Positions 1 through 11,535 are shown, counted from the stretch's first letter. The stretch: 64,000 nucleotides of DNA from Branchiostoma floridae (GCF_000003815.2 NC_049984.1:12519186-12583185); one strand, 5' to 3'. Translations and numbers: made by a program. Notes: generated by a model not told the origin, from the letters alone.

Positions 1-620
1 GTTATAAGCTGTTGGCATGGATTTATGAACTTTCCTCATTAATTATGCAAATTAGCTGCTGATTTGCATAATTAGTATTACATTATGTAAGTCATCACTC
101 ATTTTATCTACAAACCAAAAATCCTGATGATCCGTCACCACGTTCTCGAGTTATTCTCGTCCAAAGTTTGACAGGAATTCGGTGCCTGCGGTTTCCAAAA
201 AGCCGCTAGGGGGTCCAAACTCACAGCACTTGCTCTCTGTCCCAAGGGCTATCTACCACTTAAAAATCATGACCACAGCACAATATCATCAGGATTCATT
301 CAAGGGTTCTCGAGTTATGCTATTCACAAGAAAGCGGACACACACGTTTGGCCCGCTAACGCCCTGACGTAAAAAGGCTACGCCAACCATTTTCGAACAC
401 GACCTTCCTGTTTGCACCCGCTACTCAAATACCAAATATCATTGAAATCCATACACCGCTTCTCGAGTTATATGCTGTTGACCTACAAACAGGGACACAA
501 CATGAGACCTTAACCAAAAATATAACCTTCTCGTCGAAGGTAAAAAGACAATTGATGACAAAGTAGATATATGAACCAACCTCAAAAACACACAATGAAG
601 TTGAAAACACACAAGCAACA
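1..620. repeat. Degenerate tandem repeat block (~160-bp spacing) with a TAATTATGCAAAT hairpin
   Basis: The phrase TTCTCGAGTTAT recurs at about 144, 307 and 461, each time preceded by a GATCC/ATTC-like stretch and followed by an ACAGAC/CACAA-like stretch, which suggests about three diverged units spaced near 160 bp. At 40-74 an inverted repeat pairs TAATTATGCAAAT with ATTTGCATAATTA around a 9-base loop. A related ATGCAAATTAGCTCCTGATT sequence lies in a BBS2 intron near 22815-22842, so this is a dispersed family. No gene is seen here. Confidence 0.5.
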
Positions 621-2038
621 CAAATTAAACTTTAATCGTGACATCTACCTTAATTAGATTAACAGTTATTCTTACTCTAGGACAGGATTAGCAACGGAGC
701 CAAAAATCAGGAAATGTTGACATTGTTAGTACTATTGGTATAGAGGTAAGCTTGGTGCCTTTGTACTTGAAGAACAATAGAATTGAGCTGTTTGGTGCCA
801 TGCCTACATGTATGTTGAGTACCATCGTTTTTTTTTTTTTTGTTATCGCTGACTCATTCTTTTTGCTTACTAAAGAGAGATAGCACATCGTAACGTTTAG
901 GGCATGCCCTACCCATAGTTATACTGTGAAATTCTACACAAATAAGCAGAAGAAATTGGAGTCAAAATCTCGCTTCTATGACTTCATAGAAAACTTACCT
1001 TGACAAGGCAAGCTAATAAGAACGAGAAAGTGTTCACGTCGTATGGCTAAGGCGGTCCCACCCTCGTGCTTTTCCAGCCGGGATAAAGTAGACTACTGTT
1101 GTGATTGTGCATGATTAAACCAACTCAGTTTCCGGGGCTTTCTGCATTTTCCTTACTCGAGTTTGTGCTGGGTAGCTTGCACGTCGGAATCGGGCTGCGA
1201 GCATTGTCCTCGTCCAGCTGATTTGAGTTCAGGTAGGTCAGGTGAAACGCAGGGGTGATGGTTTAATTTGATTGGAGTCTACGATAAAATTATTGGAACA
1301 AACCATTCTTTTATGGGGACTTTAAACTTTAAGTTACTAATACAAGACTTTTTCGACGTTGAAAATTGTACATGAAATGTACTGACTGTTCTGATTCGCC
1401 TACTGCATGCAGTGAAACGTAGGTTCAATTATAGCATTACGATTAATGCTAATGATTTGCGGTTCGTCCAATCCATTGAAATGGAACAGCTCTTGGAAAT
1501 AGCAAAGAAAAACTGACAATTTTTGTGCTGTCGTGTGTCCTTGTTGTGCCCTGCTGCGTGTGCCATGGGATGTTTGTCTTATTAGATAGATTGGATTAGT
1601 TGCTGTATTGCCTTTCAAATATCCATGTAATGTATAAGATATTCGACGGTTTGTACATACTTAAAAATGAGATGTTGGGGCTGAGGCTTATGGAAACCGC
1701 GTGGAGGCGCTTTGACCTTGGTGAAAAGTACGTGAAGTGTCAAGTGTCTTATAGGTTGCAGAACAAGCCGGCCAGGTTACAGGATACGTACATTTGTAAC
1801 GTTACTGTAAGTTTTTCAGAAGTTGCATAAACCCATAAGGTTTAAACTGATTTTAAAAGTCGGAAGTGGTTGGAGATCATTGAAAGGTTGGGTGATGTGG
1901 GATGGGTTGTGAAATGGTTGTAAGTCAGCAGTGGTTGTGGCATGGTTAGGAGTCAAACATGGAGGCGACTACTAGTATTTTCCACTCTACCGTGTATAAC
2001 TCCAGACCTCAAAAATCTCTCTCAACCATAGTTGGTTT
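621..2038. other. Intergenic, no supported gene
   Basis: Only short open frames (under 80 codons) without recognisable motifs were found. The block contains an A/T-rich stretch with a poly-T run near 830. I see no RNA gene or clear mobile element here. Confidence 0.5.
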
Positions 2039-2122
2039 CATAATGAATAATTGCTTGGTGATAATTTTACTTCATTTGGTCATAATGAATAATTGCTTGG
2101 TGATAATTTTACTTCATTTGGT
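2039..2122. repeat. Two perfect tandem copies of a 42-bp unit
   Basis: Unit 2039-2080 begins CATAATGAATAATTGCTTGG and is repeated exactly at 2081-2122, immediately before the duplicated BBS2-3'-UTR-like block. A third copy breaks off after a few bases. Confidence 0.9.
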
Positions 2123-2137
2123 CATAAGATTGAAAGA

Positions 2138-2640
2138 AATGACCTGGAATAATGTCAATAACGGACATATAAGACTGATGGAATCTTGAGTCTTTTATTG
2201 TAACATATTTTTACCTCTTTTCCATTGTGTGATACTATATACATAGCAAACCTGCAGTACAATCTATTTAAATTTACTTCCATCTTCAGAAGAAAGGTAT
2301 ACACAATTCTATTGCATCATCTAGACAAATTACATCAACAGCAATAGATGACTTTAATTGTATATATACACTCAATTAAAACAATTAAAACATTGACAAT
2401 GCAGACATTGGACAACAAAAGACAGATTTCAAATCTAAAGCAACACAAAACAGAAGAAACTTATACAAAAGTACTCCTCAATACTCATCTTTATGACTAC
2501 TGCAATGTAGTAATCCAATGATTGTAATCACCAAGTTCACAGTCTTAACTGCACCTACACAGTTTGATACATTGTGGGTTATATGTCAAAGTTGAAGGCC
2601 CCTGAGAACAAAAACAATACATGTCTGGACATGCCTCAAG
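2138..2640 (-). repeat. Copy A of a ~500-bp duplication shared with the BBS2 3' UTR
   Basis: This stretch matches 20783-21275 in the same orientation with only scattered substitutions and small indels, for example at TGATGGAATCTTGAGTCTTT. It carries the same minus-strand AATAAA (2194-2199). It lies about 470 bases past the stop codon of the LRR receptor, on the strand that gene uses, so it may supply its polyadenylation signal. The homology extends about 55 bases past the AATAAA and there is no poly(A)/poly(T) junction, so a DNA-level duplication or a mobile repeat is likelier than a processed retrocopy. Confidence 0.85.
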
Positions 2641-3107
2641 CATGGTCTAGGCATGAACTGTTATCAAGTTTTAGGTTTGGGTTGTTTGCCGATGGCCGCA
2701 TGCCGTCGGTGTCTCCTTAACCTCGCATCCTCTGTGAACCGCTTCAGCGCCCTGCCTTACTACTATTCGCCATCAGGCCCGGTCACTTGCCAGTGTCTCC
2801 AACTGCTGACGACTGATACCAGCCAGGCCAAGGCGCCACTTAACTGTGTCCTTGAAATGGAGTCGCGATCGACCACGAGGTCTTGACCCCACCGTTCAGT
2901 TCAGAGTACAACAGGTGCCGCGGTGCCTTAAGATCTAGGTAGACAATATAACAAGGTTTCGCAAAACTCACAAGAGAGCGGACTGATGGTTTAAAGGGGA
3001 CTCTGGCTCTGACCGTGACATGTACTTGGGGCGCTCAAATATGTTATAGCCAGTACTATGTTTGGTAGTGTTGGGATAGAGCGCACTGGCCGTATCTGTC
3101 CCACTGT

Positions 3108-5984
3108 CTATTGGGGATCATTGGTGGGCCCGGGGATCTCCCATGGCCAGTAGGTGTCAGGTAGGGTGGCCATAGGAGGCACTGGGCGTGATCTGTCCAA
3201 CTGTTCACTGGTAGGGATCTCCCATGGCCAGTAGGTGTTAGGAAGTGTGCGGAGTGGGGACACAGCATTTTGTTCTGATGTCTCACACAAAAATGTTGGT
3301 ACCGATGAGAGGGACGCCCTCCGGTGATTTCTGCGACTACTCTCACCTCTGACCTCCCATGGCCAGTAGGTGTTGGGTAGGGTTGGAATTGGTGACACTG
3401 GACGTGATCTGTCAAACTGTCCATTGGCGGGGACCTGACATGGCCAGTAGGTGTTTGGCAGTGTACGGACGAATGACACCACACTCTGTGGTACCTCAGT
3501 TGAGTTGGAGAGTGCGGGGAGGGAACCTGACCGTTGCATGTTGCGCCCACAGTCCTCTACGACTTGCCATGACCAATAAGTGTTTGGCTGTGCACCAGTA
3601 ACCTGCGTCATGTCGTCGAGAACATTTCGATGAACTTGGTTCTCGTTTGAGTGAGACAAACACCCTCCTGTCGTTGGTGTCACGTCATAACGTGTAGAGG
3701 GCGCTTCTGTTACATTTCTTATATTCATGTATGGTCTCAAGGCTTGGTCTTCGCGCAAGGATACAAAAGCCATAATCCCCTTTGTTCGATGAGCCCTCTT
3801 GCTTTGGCCGTCTTCCTCTACATGCCCGTAGAACGTTACGCGATGGGAGTTGTCGACTGTACCTCCTCCATACACACCTACATGTCCGACAGTTAAAGGT
3901 TTGTGAGGTTGTAGATATGTCGTCACGCTGTCGTGGTGAGTGTTGTACCTCTCCCCCGCCAGGAGCGTCAAGTCAGTGGCAGCGGCGTAGAACTGCAACC
4001 GATCATCATCGTTCTCAGCGATGCCGCCATTTGTTGGCTCAATGGAACTTAATGAAGCAGGTAGTGATCTAGAAGGTACTGATCCTTTCCGGACATTTCT
4101 GGTTGGGTTGGCGAAAGAAGGAAGAGGAGTTGACCTGGCTACAGCAGTAATATTATCGTCTGGAATTTCCCAGTATGTGTGCGGGAGGGCAGAGAGAGGT
4201 CGTCGTGTAGCAGAGATGACCTCATCCGGAATCTCGCAGTAAATGGCTTCGATCATGCTTAGGGAACAAGGCAGCGATCTACGAGAGACTTTGCGGTCAC
4301 CGTGTGAAATGCGGGAAATGTCCGGGAGGGAAGCCGACCTTGCCCGCCCAGATACTGCACGTGGCCTGTTGACATGAATGTCTTGCCTTAAAGAGCATTT
4401 CTTTACCAGCAACCACACCAAGATTACCAAAAACAGTGCTCCTAACACTAACGAAACAAATAAGTGGCCCATGTTTTGGTCAGGAAAACTCAGGGTAGTA
4501 GTGGTCGGTTGAGATGTCGTCCATGACAACGAGGTCTGTTGCTGCCCTGTCTGATGTCCCGGCAACGTAATATGTTGTCCTGACAACGCAGTCTGCTGTC
4601 CTGGTGTTTGGGACGTCAAACCGTCATCTTGGTCTTTCCAGATTTCATTAGAATCTGAGTACGTTTTGTTGAACATGTGTACACCATGGAGGACCAACCG
4701 GCTGCTGCTATCTTTCATGAGTAGAACGCATGTGACATTTTGAGTGGCGCTATCTGGGTTGTCGCTTCCAGCGTTTTGATTTTGTGTCCAATCGAAGGCA
4801 ATTGCAAGAATTTCCTTCCCCGATTTTCCTTCCAGAAAGTACATCAGTCGGAGATTCAAGCCGCCCGCTAAGACCAACGCTGGGCCAACAGCACCCCACG
4901 CCTGGCTGCATCGAACTTCATCCTCAACATACGGGTCACTTTTGACCAAGAAAAGAAAAGGTGCATGAGCTTTTACCTCTTTACCGTAAATGTCCCACGC
5001 CCTGCAGGGGTTGTTGTGGTGCTCAATAACATTACTGCGAGCGGAAGCGAAAGACCAACTGAACATCTGGTTGTCGGGGACGTCTTTAAAACAGAAAATG
5101 CGATTGGATACCTTAATAGCAGACACGTCATAGGCCACTCCAAGAGCAAGAGACCACGCTATGTCGTGTACGATGGTATTGTTACTATCAAAAGCAATGT
5201 CTGGTCCTGCGCCGATAATGCCGAGGTCAATGACAGAATCTAGCCCCCGGAACGCGCCTCCGTCCAAACGCGATAGACCATTTCCACCTAGTTGCAGTTC
5301 GTACAGCTTGGTTAGGTATTGGAAGGTCCCCGCGGTAATCACCTTGATGCAGTTCGACTCCAAGATGAGCTCAAACAGGCTGGTTAACCCGAGAAACCAT
5401 CCCGGCTCCACAGTGCGCAGCAGGTTACCATTCAGATACAGATAGCTGAGGTGAGGTAGGTCTTGGAAACACCCGGGGTCCATTCGTACTATCAGATTCA
5501 TGGACAAGGTCAGCGAAAAAAGGTTAGTCAAGCCGGTGAACCAGCTCTGTTTGACATGGGTTAGTCTGTTATAGGATAGGTCTAACATGCCCATAGCCGT
5601 GAGACCAGCCAAGGCATTGTCTTCAATATCCGTGATCTCGCCTTTTTCTAGAGCCAGAACAATGATTCCCGAATGGTTTGTTATTGTTGTAGCCGACAAA
5701 ACTCCGAATGGATACCCCCTTATTTCCACTATTGTATCATTTACATCCAAACATGGTATTGACGGAAATGGCGCACGGTTGGATGTAGCAATACTTCCGT
5801 TTAGGTCATTGCAAATGATCCATGGTGTGTCATGGATCTTGTCCATTGACGTCACCCCTAGTTTGTTAGACGTCACGTTCTCGGGGACATTTTCCGTTTC
5901 TTCCCTACAATGAAAGAGGCAAAAGGCTTCTGAAGCTGCACAGGTGGACATTAAGGTCAAGAGGAACAACATGGCTGGCTTCAT
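3108..5984 (-). CDS. Single-exon leucine-rich-repeat transmembrane receptor with repeated LPxTYW cytoplasmic motifs (958 aa)
   Basis: One uninterrupted 958-codon frame. Residues 1-20 form a signal peptide (MKPAMLFLLT...). Residues about 105-260 hold roughly six LRRs of the LxxLxLxxN type (LDLSYN, LYLNGN, LQLGGN). A cysteine-containing extracellular region follows, then a Q/T-rich juxtamembrane stalk (455-500) and one hydrophobic segment at about 507-527 followed by basic residues. The intracellular tail of about 430 aa is unusual. It carries YCEIPD near 582, then six [LQ]P[HND]TYW motifs near 600, 799, 842, 869, 914 and 941, most continuing as PWE[IV], plus a YMNI motif near 752 that fits the pYxN type bound by Grb2-like SH2 domains. 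Several RSLP/RSGSLP serine motifs recur. I infer a cell-surface recognition receptor with a modular phosphotyrosine-type tail; ligand and pathway are unknown. The absence of introns contrasts with every host gene nearby and could reflect retroposition or a single-exon LRR family. I do not recognise a named orthologue. Confidence 0.9.
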   Translation of the reverse strand: MKPAMLFLLTLMSTCAASEAFCLFHCREETENVPENVTSNKLGVTSMDKIHDTPWIICNDLNGSIATSNRAPFPSIPCLDVNDTIVEIRGYPFGVLSATTITNHSGIIVLALEKGEITDIEDNALAGLTAMGMLDLSYNRLTHVKQSWFTGLTNLFSLTLSMNLIVRMDPGCFQDLPHLSYLYLNGNLLRTVEPGWFLGLTSLFELILESNCIKVITAGTFQYLTKLYELQLGGNGLSRLDGGAFRGLDSVIDLGIIGAGPDIAFDSNNTIVHDIAWSLALGVAYDVSAIKVSNRIFCFKDVPDNQMFSWSFASARSNVIEHHNNPCRAWDIYGKEVKAHAPFLFLVKSDPYVEDEVRCSQAWGAVGPALVLAGGLNLRLMYFLEGKSGKEILAIAFDWTQNQNAGSDNPDSATQNVTCVLLMKDSSSRLVLHGVHMFNKTYSDSNEIWKDQDDGLTSQTPGQQTALSGQHITLPGHQTGQQQTSLSWTTSQPTTTTLSFPDQNMGHLFVSLVLGALFLVILVWLLVKKCSLRQDIHVNRPRAVSGRARSASLPDISRISHGDRKVSRRSLPCSLSMIEAIYCEIPDEVISATRRPLSALPHTYWEIPDDNITAVARSTPLPSFANPTRNVRKGSVPSRSLPASLSSIEPTNGGIAENDDDRLQFYAAATDLTLLAGERYNTHHDSVTTYLQPHKPLTVGHVGVYGGGTVDNSHRVTFYGHVEEDGQSKRAHRTKGIMAFVSLREDQALRPYMNIRNVTEAPSTRYDVTPTTGGCLSHSNENQVHRNVLDDMTQVTGAQPNTYWSWQVVEDCGRNMQRSGSLPALSNSTEVPQSVVSFVRTLPNTYWPCQVPANGQFDRSRPVSPIPTLPNTYWPWEVRGESSRRNHRRASLSSVPTFLCETSEQNAVSPLRTLPNTYWPWEIPTSEQLDRSRPVPPMATLPDTYWPWEIPGPTNDPQ

Positions 5985-6047
5985 CTTCCAGTTATAACGT
6001 TTCTAGCAGAAAGTCAACAGAAAACGTGTATACGTCACAGCGCAAGA

Positions 6048-6053
6048 TTTATA
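6048..6053 (-). promoter_or_regulatory. Candidate TATA box of the LRR receptor gene
   Basis: On the minus strand the sequence reads CGTATAAATC, placing TATAAA 64-69 bases upstream of the start codon. A start site about 30 bases downstream would leave a 5' UTR of some 30-35 bases, consistent with an intronless gene. A TGACGTA site resembling a CRE half-site lies just downstream, at 6031-6037. This rests on motif and spacing only. Confidence 0.4.
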
Positions 6054-6512
6054 CGTTTTGATACCACTTGTTGACGATGGTAGTAAAGGAGACCAGCTAC
6101 ATCAAGGACGGGTGGCAATATCAACTTCCAACAACCCCTGACCAATTGCTGGCGTCACGCGTAAGTAATTTCCCGTCTCAAGATTAAGAGCAATTAAGTT
6201 AGATTCTAGTCGTTAAAGAGGACTGAGCGATTCAGTCAAAAATTCCAGTTAGTCAAATTTCTTTAGCTGAAGAAGAGATTCATTTTTCATAATCACGATG
6301 ATTATGATATTCTCCGCCCAGACGGTGTCATCTTTTCGATATTTGCGAGTCAGCAGGACCTGGTCGTCAGCATAATCTGCAAAAAGTGAATATGATTGTG
6401 TTACTGTGATACTTGAGAAAGGGTAATCCTTTAGCTGACATTCGTCGATGAAGTTTAGACATTCTGGTGGTACTCGCGAGATATGCAAGATAAGAATTAT
6501 CCATGCTACTGG

Positions 6513-6556
6513 GTAGGTTTGTAAACGGTCAGACGTTTCAAACAGCATTCGCTGTC
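6513..6556. repeat. Member of a dispersed AACGGTCAGACGTTTCA repeat family
   Basis: The core GTAAACGGTCAGACGTTTCA is shared, in either orientation, with 7759-7790, 49726-49770, 55080-55131 and 55191-55247. The copies lie in intergenic DNA and in adhesion-GPCR introns, which fits a short non-autonomous element. Confidence 0.6.
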
Positions 6557-6889
6557 TTACATTGAAGATTGACTGCAAGATTCTAGATGAATTGAATGTG
6601 ACATTGTATGCTATTAAGTCATTTAATTGCTGTTCTTGGATCCGTCTTATTGAAATTCTTTAACTATCCTACAATTATTTTAACCTCTTTATTTATCAAT
6701 TCGGAGGTTTTGTTAAATAGCTGCTAAACTCTAGATTCCGATTCAGTCACTTGTCTAGATTGCTTGACGATTGATTATCTAGACACTGATTGTCTAATCA
6801 TTGACGATTGATTGCAATTGTCTAGATTGTGAAACGACAAGAGGGGCGAGTAGAACAGAAAGATACATTCTATACAAATATACAAATAT

Positions 6890-7450
6890 CCTGACTCCCG
6901 GGAATCGAACCCGGGCCGTCAGATCACAAACCTAGAAGCGCAACCGTTTCGGCCAAAAGCCGGACAGGCATTTGGCATAGTTGGTTGGCGCTACTTGAAC
7001 TTCCACTGTTACAATATACTAGAGGCGAGTAGAACAGATTTTACGCAATGCTCGCTCCCGGGATTTGAAGCGCGACCTATCGCGCCGAACGCGGACAGCC
7101 AAGCTCCCAAAACCAAGCACCCAACCGATTCGGCCCAAAGCCTGACAGGCATTTGGCATGGTCGGTTGGCGGAGCTTGAACCTCACTGTTACACTACTCC
7201 CCCTTTTCTTTTCAAGATTCGTCCTCGAATCTAAGAGTTCGGCATCCTCTATCCTGTTACTCACACAGGGTCGGCATGGGAACCAGTGAAACACTAGAGG
7301 CGAGTAGAACAGTTTTACCCCAAGCTCGCTCCCGGGATTCGAACCCGCGACCTATCGCGCCGGACCAGGACAGCCAAGCTCCCCAAAACCAAGCACCAAT
7401 CGCCAAGCTCCCAAAACCAAGCACCCAACCAATTCGGCCAAAAGCCTGAC
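6890..7450 (-). repeat. Cluster of tRNA-derived SINE copies
   Basis: Three related segments (about 6840-7015, 7019-7200 and 7290-7450) share GGCGAGTAGAACAG, a T-arm-like block and GGCATTTGGCAT/GCTTGAAC tails. On the minus strand the first reads TGGCCGAAACGGTTG (A-box-like) and GGGTTCGATTCCCGGG (B box with a perfect 5-bp T stem), as in Pol III promoters of tRNA-derived SINEs. The copies are arranged head to tail. A related fragment ending CTTGAACCCCACTGTTACAT lies near 13337. The body does not fold as a complete tRNA and copies diverge, so a functional tRNA gene is unlikely. Confidence 0.65.
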
Positions 7451-10400
7451 ACTAATCATCTCAGGGCCTTTATTTCAATGGGATCTGCTCGTTCCATCTT
7501 TTTGATGGTAAGGGATGTCAGCTTGGCCTCGCTGGCCCAAGCTTTAAAGTCGAAACTTTCCGACATCGCCGCAAGCTGTTTACGTGGCCGCTCTGGTTAG
7601 AAACAGGGTCAGAAGCAAGGAGTGACCGCTTGCTAGCCGGCTCTCAGCCGGTCTGTTATAAATTAAAGCACTGTCCGTCCCTCTGCGTTTGAGGAACCGT
7701 TCGTTAATACTAAAACTACGACTAAAAGGCAAATAAAGTTTTCTCTTTATTTACGTCGACAACGGAAGCTATCTGAAACGTCTGACCATAAACAAATTTA
7801 TTCAGTTGCCTGTGGAACTGTAACTTGCGTACCTGGGACGTCTTTAGATAGACGAATAGTTGTTCCCTCGAAAAACAGTCAGAGTTCCTGTTTAGATTTG
7901 TATCGTTATGTGTCGCACATACCGAAATATCTCATCAAAATTACAATAGACAGAAATCACAATATCGATCAATCATTTAGATTCAATTTACATTCATTTA
8001 AAAAATTCAGAGGAAACAAGTAAACTAAAGTTTTAAGATCGTACAGTCACAAATAAAGCCAAGTAGACATATCTTTCTATTTGCGACGTTTACGATATAT
8101 GCTTTCAATTATCAGGAAACAGTATACATTTTTTGTATTCAGATATTCTTTCTACCTTGCGTTATCCGTGATTGTGCGCCTTTGAATAACTTGTTTGATA
8201 AATTGTTATCAGGAAACAGCAACCAGAAACGTATCGTGGCACAAAATAAGTCTAAGAGGAATACATTGCTCTGGAAAAAAACGCAGTAATTACTTTACAT
8301 CGTCGTTGAGTAGTCGCACAAGGTAAGGTATAGGGGAGTCCCTGTATCTGTTTGTTCTGCATTTAACCAGTCTGAGTTTGTTTGAGTTTCTCGTATTTCT
8401 CCCATGGTGCCGACTCTGTGAAAGCATATCTGGGCCCAGTTTCTTCGCGAATTTTCTGCACAAGTCCTCGCACCTATATATGTGTCAGCGTTTGAAGGCC
8501 GATGCCAGTGCAAATTCATAGGTCGTATGCTGCCCACCCAACACGGCACTAGAACATTGCCAACACTGCAATGTATTTTTGTACAAACAAATCCAAATGA
8601 AGCTTATTAAGCTTTCGGCTAGATAGTAGATTCGTGTAAACAGCAAACATAGTCTACGTTTTCAAATTTGGTAGAAAGGATAATGTACAGTCAATTCCGT
8701 GTCAGCACATGGGGAGAGGATTTTTAGATAATATTTGTAATGATTTTAACTATTTTTCATAAAATAATTGAGGCACAATTGTTCAAAATTGTTTAAATAA
8801 TTGAACTCGAGAGTTTGAACATATGGACTTGCTTTGTGTATTTTGTAAACATCAGTCTGAAAGTGAATGTTCAAAGATCTCACAATTTTCAAACACATGT
8901 GCTGATTCTTTCACTGTTAGAGATATAGTTCCAAATAGTTGAATCATCTACCAAGTGGTATATTTGGATTATTGCTCCATAAACGTAGATGTTAATCCCG
9001 CCCCATGTATATGCTACTGTATATACATAGATTTCACGGCTGGACACCAGTGACTCTGTTGTGGTGAGCCATCTTATAATACTTCCATGTACTTCGCAGG
9101 GATGTGTGAATTATTTTCATTCCAACCCACTATAACCCATGTACCCATTTACAAAATGTCACAAATAATTCTATCATGTTGGAGCATGTTAGAATGAATG
9201 GTGAAACTAATTCGCAATACGTATACTAAACATAAACCAAGTAGTTGATGTTAGATCATTCTCCTACAGCAGAGTACCGTCAGTCATTTATTCCTGACTG
9301 TACTCTGCTTTCCTTCCCTTTTGCCGGCGGTATTACCCGCCCTACTTATTACATATTAATGAGCTTGCCCTTATATGGGCAGTCAGCCGTTGGGGATCGG
9401 GCGTTGGCATGGTGAGCAAACAAAGTCATGGTAATACGTAACATGATTGGCTGATAGCTTCCCAGCGGCCTTTGCGAGACAGCTTCCGACAAAATGAAGC
9501 CCAAGGAAGGCCTGTTCTCTGATTGGTTGACAGCTTGTTTGTGGCGACAATCATAATACCCGTAGGTAGGGCCTGGGACAGCAGGGCCCCATAAGGTAGT
9601 GCCGTTGGGGACCGGGCGTTAGGAGGATGATGTTAGATATGTTTTAACGTTCTGTAAGACGGTAGAAAATATTAACGGAATCAATAGAAACTGTTACTTT
9701 AAGTATAGATTGTCACAAGGTTTAGGTTTAGACTGAAATATTTTAACGAAGGGATAACAAACACCCATGTAGTAATGTTGAATTATAGCTATATACTGAC
9801 CTGTTGCTCTTCATCGTAGGTCTTCTGAGTGATCCGAGTCCATCTACTTTTGTCGTTGTTTCCCCGTTAAGCCGACATCACACAGTTTGCGACGAATGTG
9901 TTGATCGCTTGAAGGCAATGAAGCTTCAAAACCACCAGAGAAAATCTGCCTAAAATCTACCCTGCTATTTTGGACTGAGCTTGGTTAGGGCCCTGCGAAC
10001 ATCGACCGATCCTGAAAAATTTGCGCAAAGACGGAGAGGACGACCTACTTATTGCGTTCGAAAATGTCCTTTTGAGCTATTTTCCTGCTGTTTGGCACTC
10101 GATTTACGGCTATCTTTGATTAGCTTGTAGAAAACCGGCCTCGAAACACCGTTTGAAGTGTTTCTATTCCAAGTCAGCCACGAAATATGCCCTGTTATTG
10201 CACGGCATCGCTTTTTAATTGTCACAGGCCGCAAAAAGTTAATTTCCTGACTCTCTGATTAGTCTGATGTAGGAAAACTCATTTTATGCGAGTGCGCGAG
10301 ACAATCAGCTAGTGTTGTAATGGCTGTTTTAAGATATATGTGGCCAGTTTGCTTTTTGGAAATTGTACTATTAACATGTTCTCTTGTGCTGATGCTGTGG

Positions 10401-10553
10401 TTTCACGACTTCTAGATTTGCACATATTGCAATCAGGATGTTAGCATATTAGTGATCGTTGCCCACTTGTCATATGGAGCGAAACTCTATCTTTTAGTTA
10501 ATAAAAAAAGAGCAAAAGCAGCACAAATGCCATACACCCAATAAAGATGGTTT
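7451..10553. other. Gene-poor AT-rich interval up to the transposon
   Basis: No open frame above about 85 codons has credible protein character. The interval contains a copy of the GTCTGA/CTGAAACG repeat (7759-7790), a small hairpin at 9268-9308, and a repeat bounded by two direct copies of GCCGTTGGGG..CGGGCGTT (9386-9405 and 9601-9620) enclosing two ATTGGYTGAYAGCTT motifs. Nothing else is supported. Confidence 0.5.
9268..9308. repeat. Small hairpin, 17-bp arms
   Basis: AGCAGAGTACCGTCAGT pairs with CCTGACTGTACTCTGCT across a short ATTTATT-like loop, with one mismatch near the centre. It may be a foldback fragment; no neighbouring gene explains it. Confidence 0.5.
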
Positions 10554-10562
10554 GGCCTGCTG
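10554..10562. repeat. Left target-site duplication (GGCCTGCTG)
   Basis: Nine bases immediately outside the left terminus, identical to 20424-20432 outside the right terminus. The 9-bp length matches Mutator-superfamily insertions. Confidence 0.9.
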
Positions 10563-11417
10563 GGGTCAGACTTTTTACCGGAAAACACAGGAAAACACAT
10601 TTAAACACCGGAAAACACCGGAAAACACATGAAGGAGTGAATAATCTACTGAAATACAGTATGTTTTGATGAGTAAACATGACAGGTCGCTATGTTTTGC
10701 CACAGAATAATCTACATATGGCCCTGGAATGAAGAAATCGTCAGAAAATGCATGAGACGACGGGCCGGACCGACGACACCCGGCGGCCATGTTTGTTTGT
10801 TTAGCGGGGTCAGATACTTTCACAACAAGACAGCTGATATCTACCGAATTTCAGTGCAAAAATCTGTTATATATTGGCATAAATATAATATATATGAATC
10901 TACTCGGATTGTGATAAGAATCTATTTTCTGTATTTCTTAATAAAGCTTGCTTCTTCTAGCCGTCAACGTTACATAATTTTGCACAAGCAGCACGTCCTG
11001 AGTCCGCCAAATTACAAATAAAGCGGTGTCCTACGTGCTTTCAAGAGTGTATATTCATTCCACAGACACACATTTCCCTAAGTGGTTTCTCACTAGATGT
11101 GGCAACTTTACCCAGTATATCGAAGAAAGAAAACTATTATATTGTCTGCTCAATTTCTCCGCGTAGTGTGTACGTTGGGTTCCTGCGTTGGGTCAACAAT
11201 GGCGGGTTTTCCTACCCAAGCTATACCGTGATGCTCTAGCGGCCCGACCCGACCCGGGCGGGATTTGAGCGCGAAGTTCTATTCGTGTTGAGGGGAGAGT
11301 GCTGATTCGCAAAATGATCGGGTCAGGTCCTAATATGCCGTGTCTGCATTTTTTTCGGCGTAATTGTGTAACTCCCTGTACATTTTGACGTTCTTGATGG
11401 ATGACAAGCATTATCTT
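10563..11417 (+). repeat. Left terminal inverted repeat of the MULE
   Basis: About 855 bp, inverted relative to 19229-20423. The outer 70 bases include a mini-array of GGAAAACACC-type units. A 109-codon open frame inside (10692-11021) also appears, partly frameshifted, in the right copy; the two copies are kept similar by the TIR relationship, so I do not call it a gene. Relative to the right TIR, the left copy has only about 25 bases between GGCGTAA and GACGTTCTTG where the right has about 360. Confidence 0.9.
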
Positions 11418-11535
11418 ATTTTAAAAACACATGCATATTGTTGTTTTAGGGAATTAAAGTCAAACCCAACCTGTCTAGAAATAGCCAACACTTAAGTATT
11501 GGAGTAGAATATTTTCATAACTGTCCATGTCACTG

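Noticed and set aside
2138-2640. Processed retrocopy of BBS2
   Set aside because: Homology continues past the poly(A) signal, contains no coding exon and shows no poly(A) tail at the junction.
6895-6965. A functional tRNA gene on the minus strand (good A-like and B boxes)
   Set aside because: The T arm is perfect, but the acceptor and anticodon arms do not close properly and two further diverged copies lie next to it, so it is a SINE.
8295-8549. 84-codon minus-strand open frame in the gene-poor interval
   Set aside because: No motif, signal peptide, splice partner or repeat homology supports it; the length is expected by chance.
10692-11021. 109-codon open frame inside the left TIR, with a related frame in the right TIR (19963-20294)
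   Set aside because: The likeness follows from the TIRs being inverted copies. The right copy is frameshifted, the peptide has no recognisable domain, and no splice or initiation context supports it.
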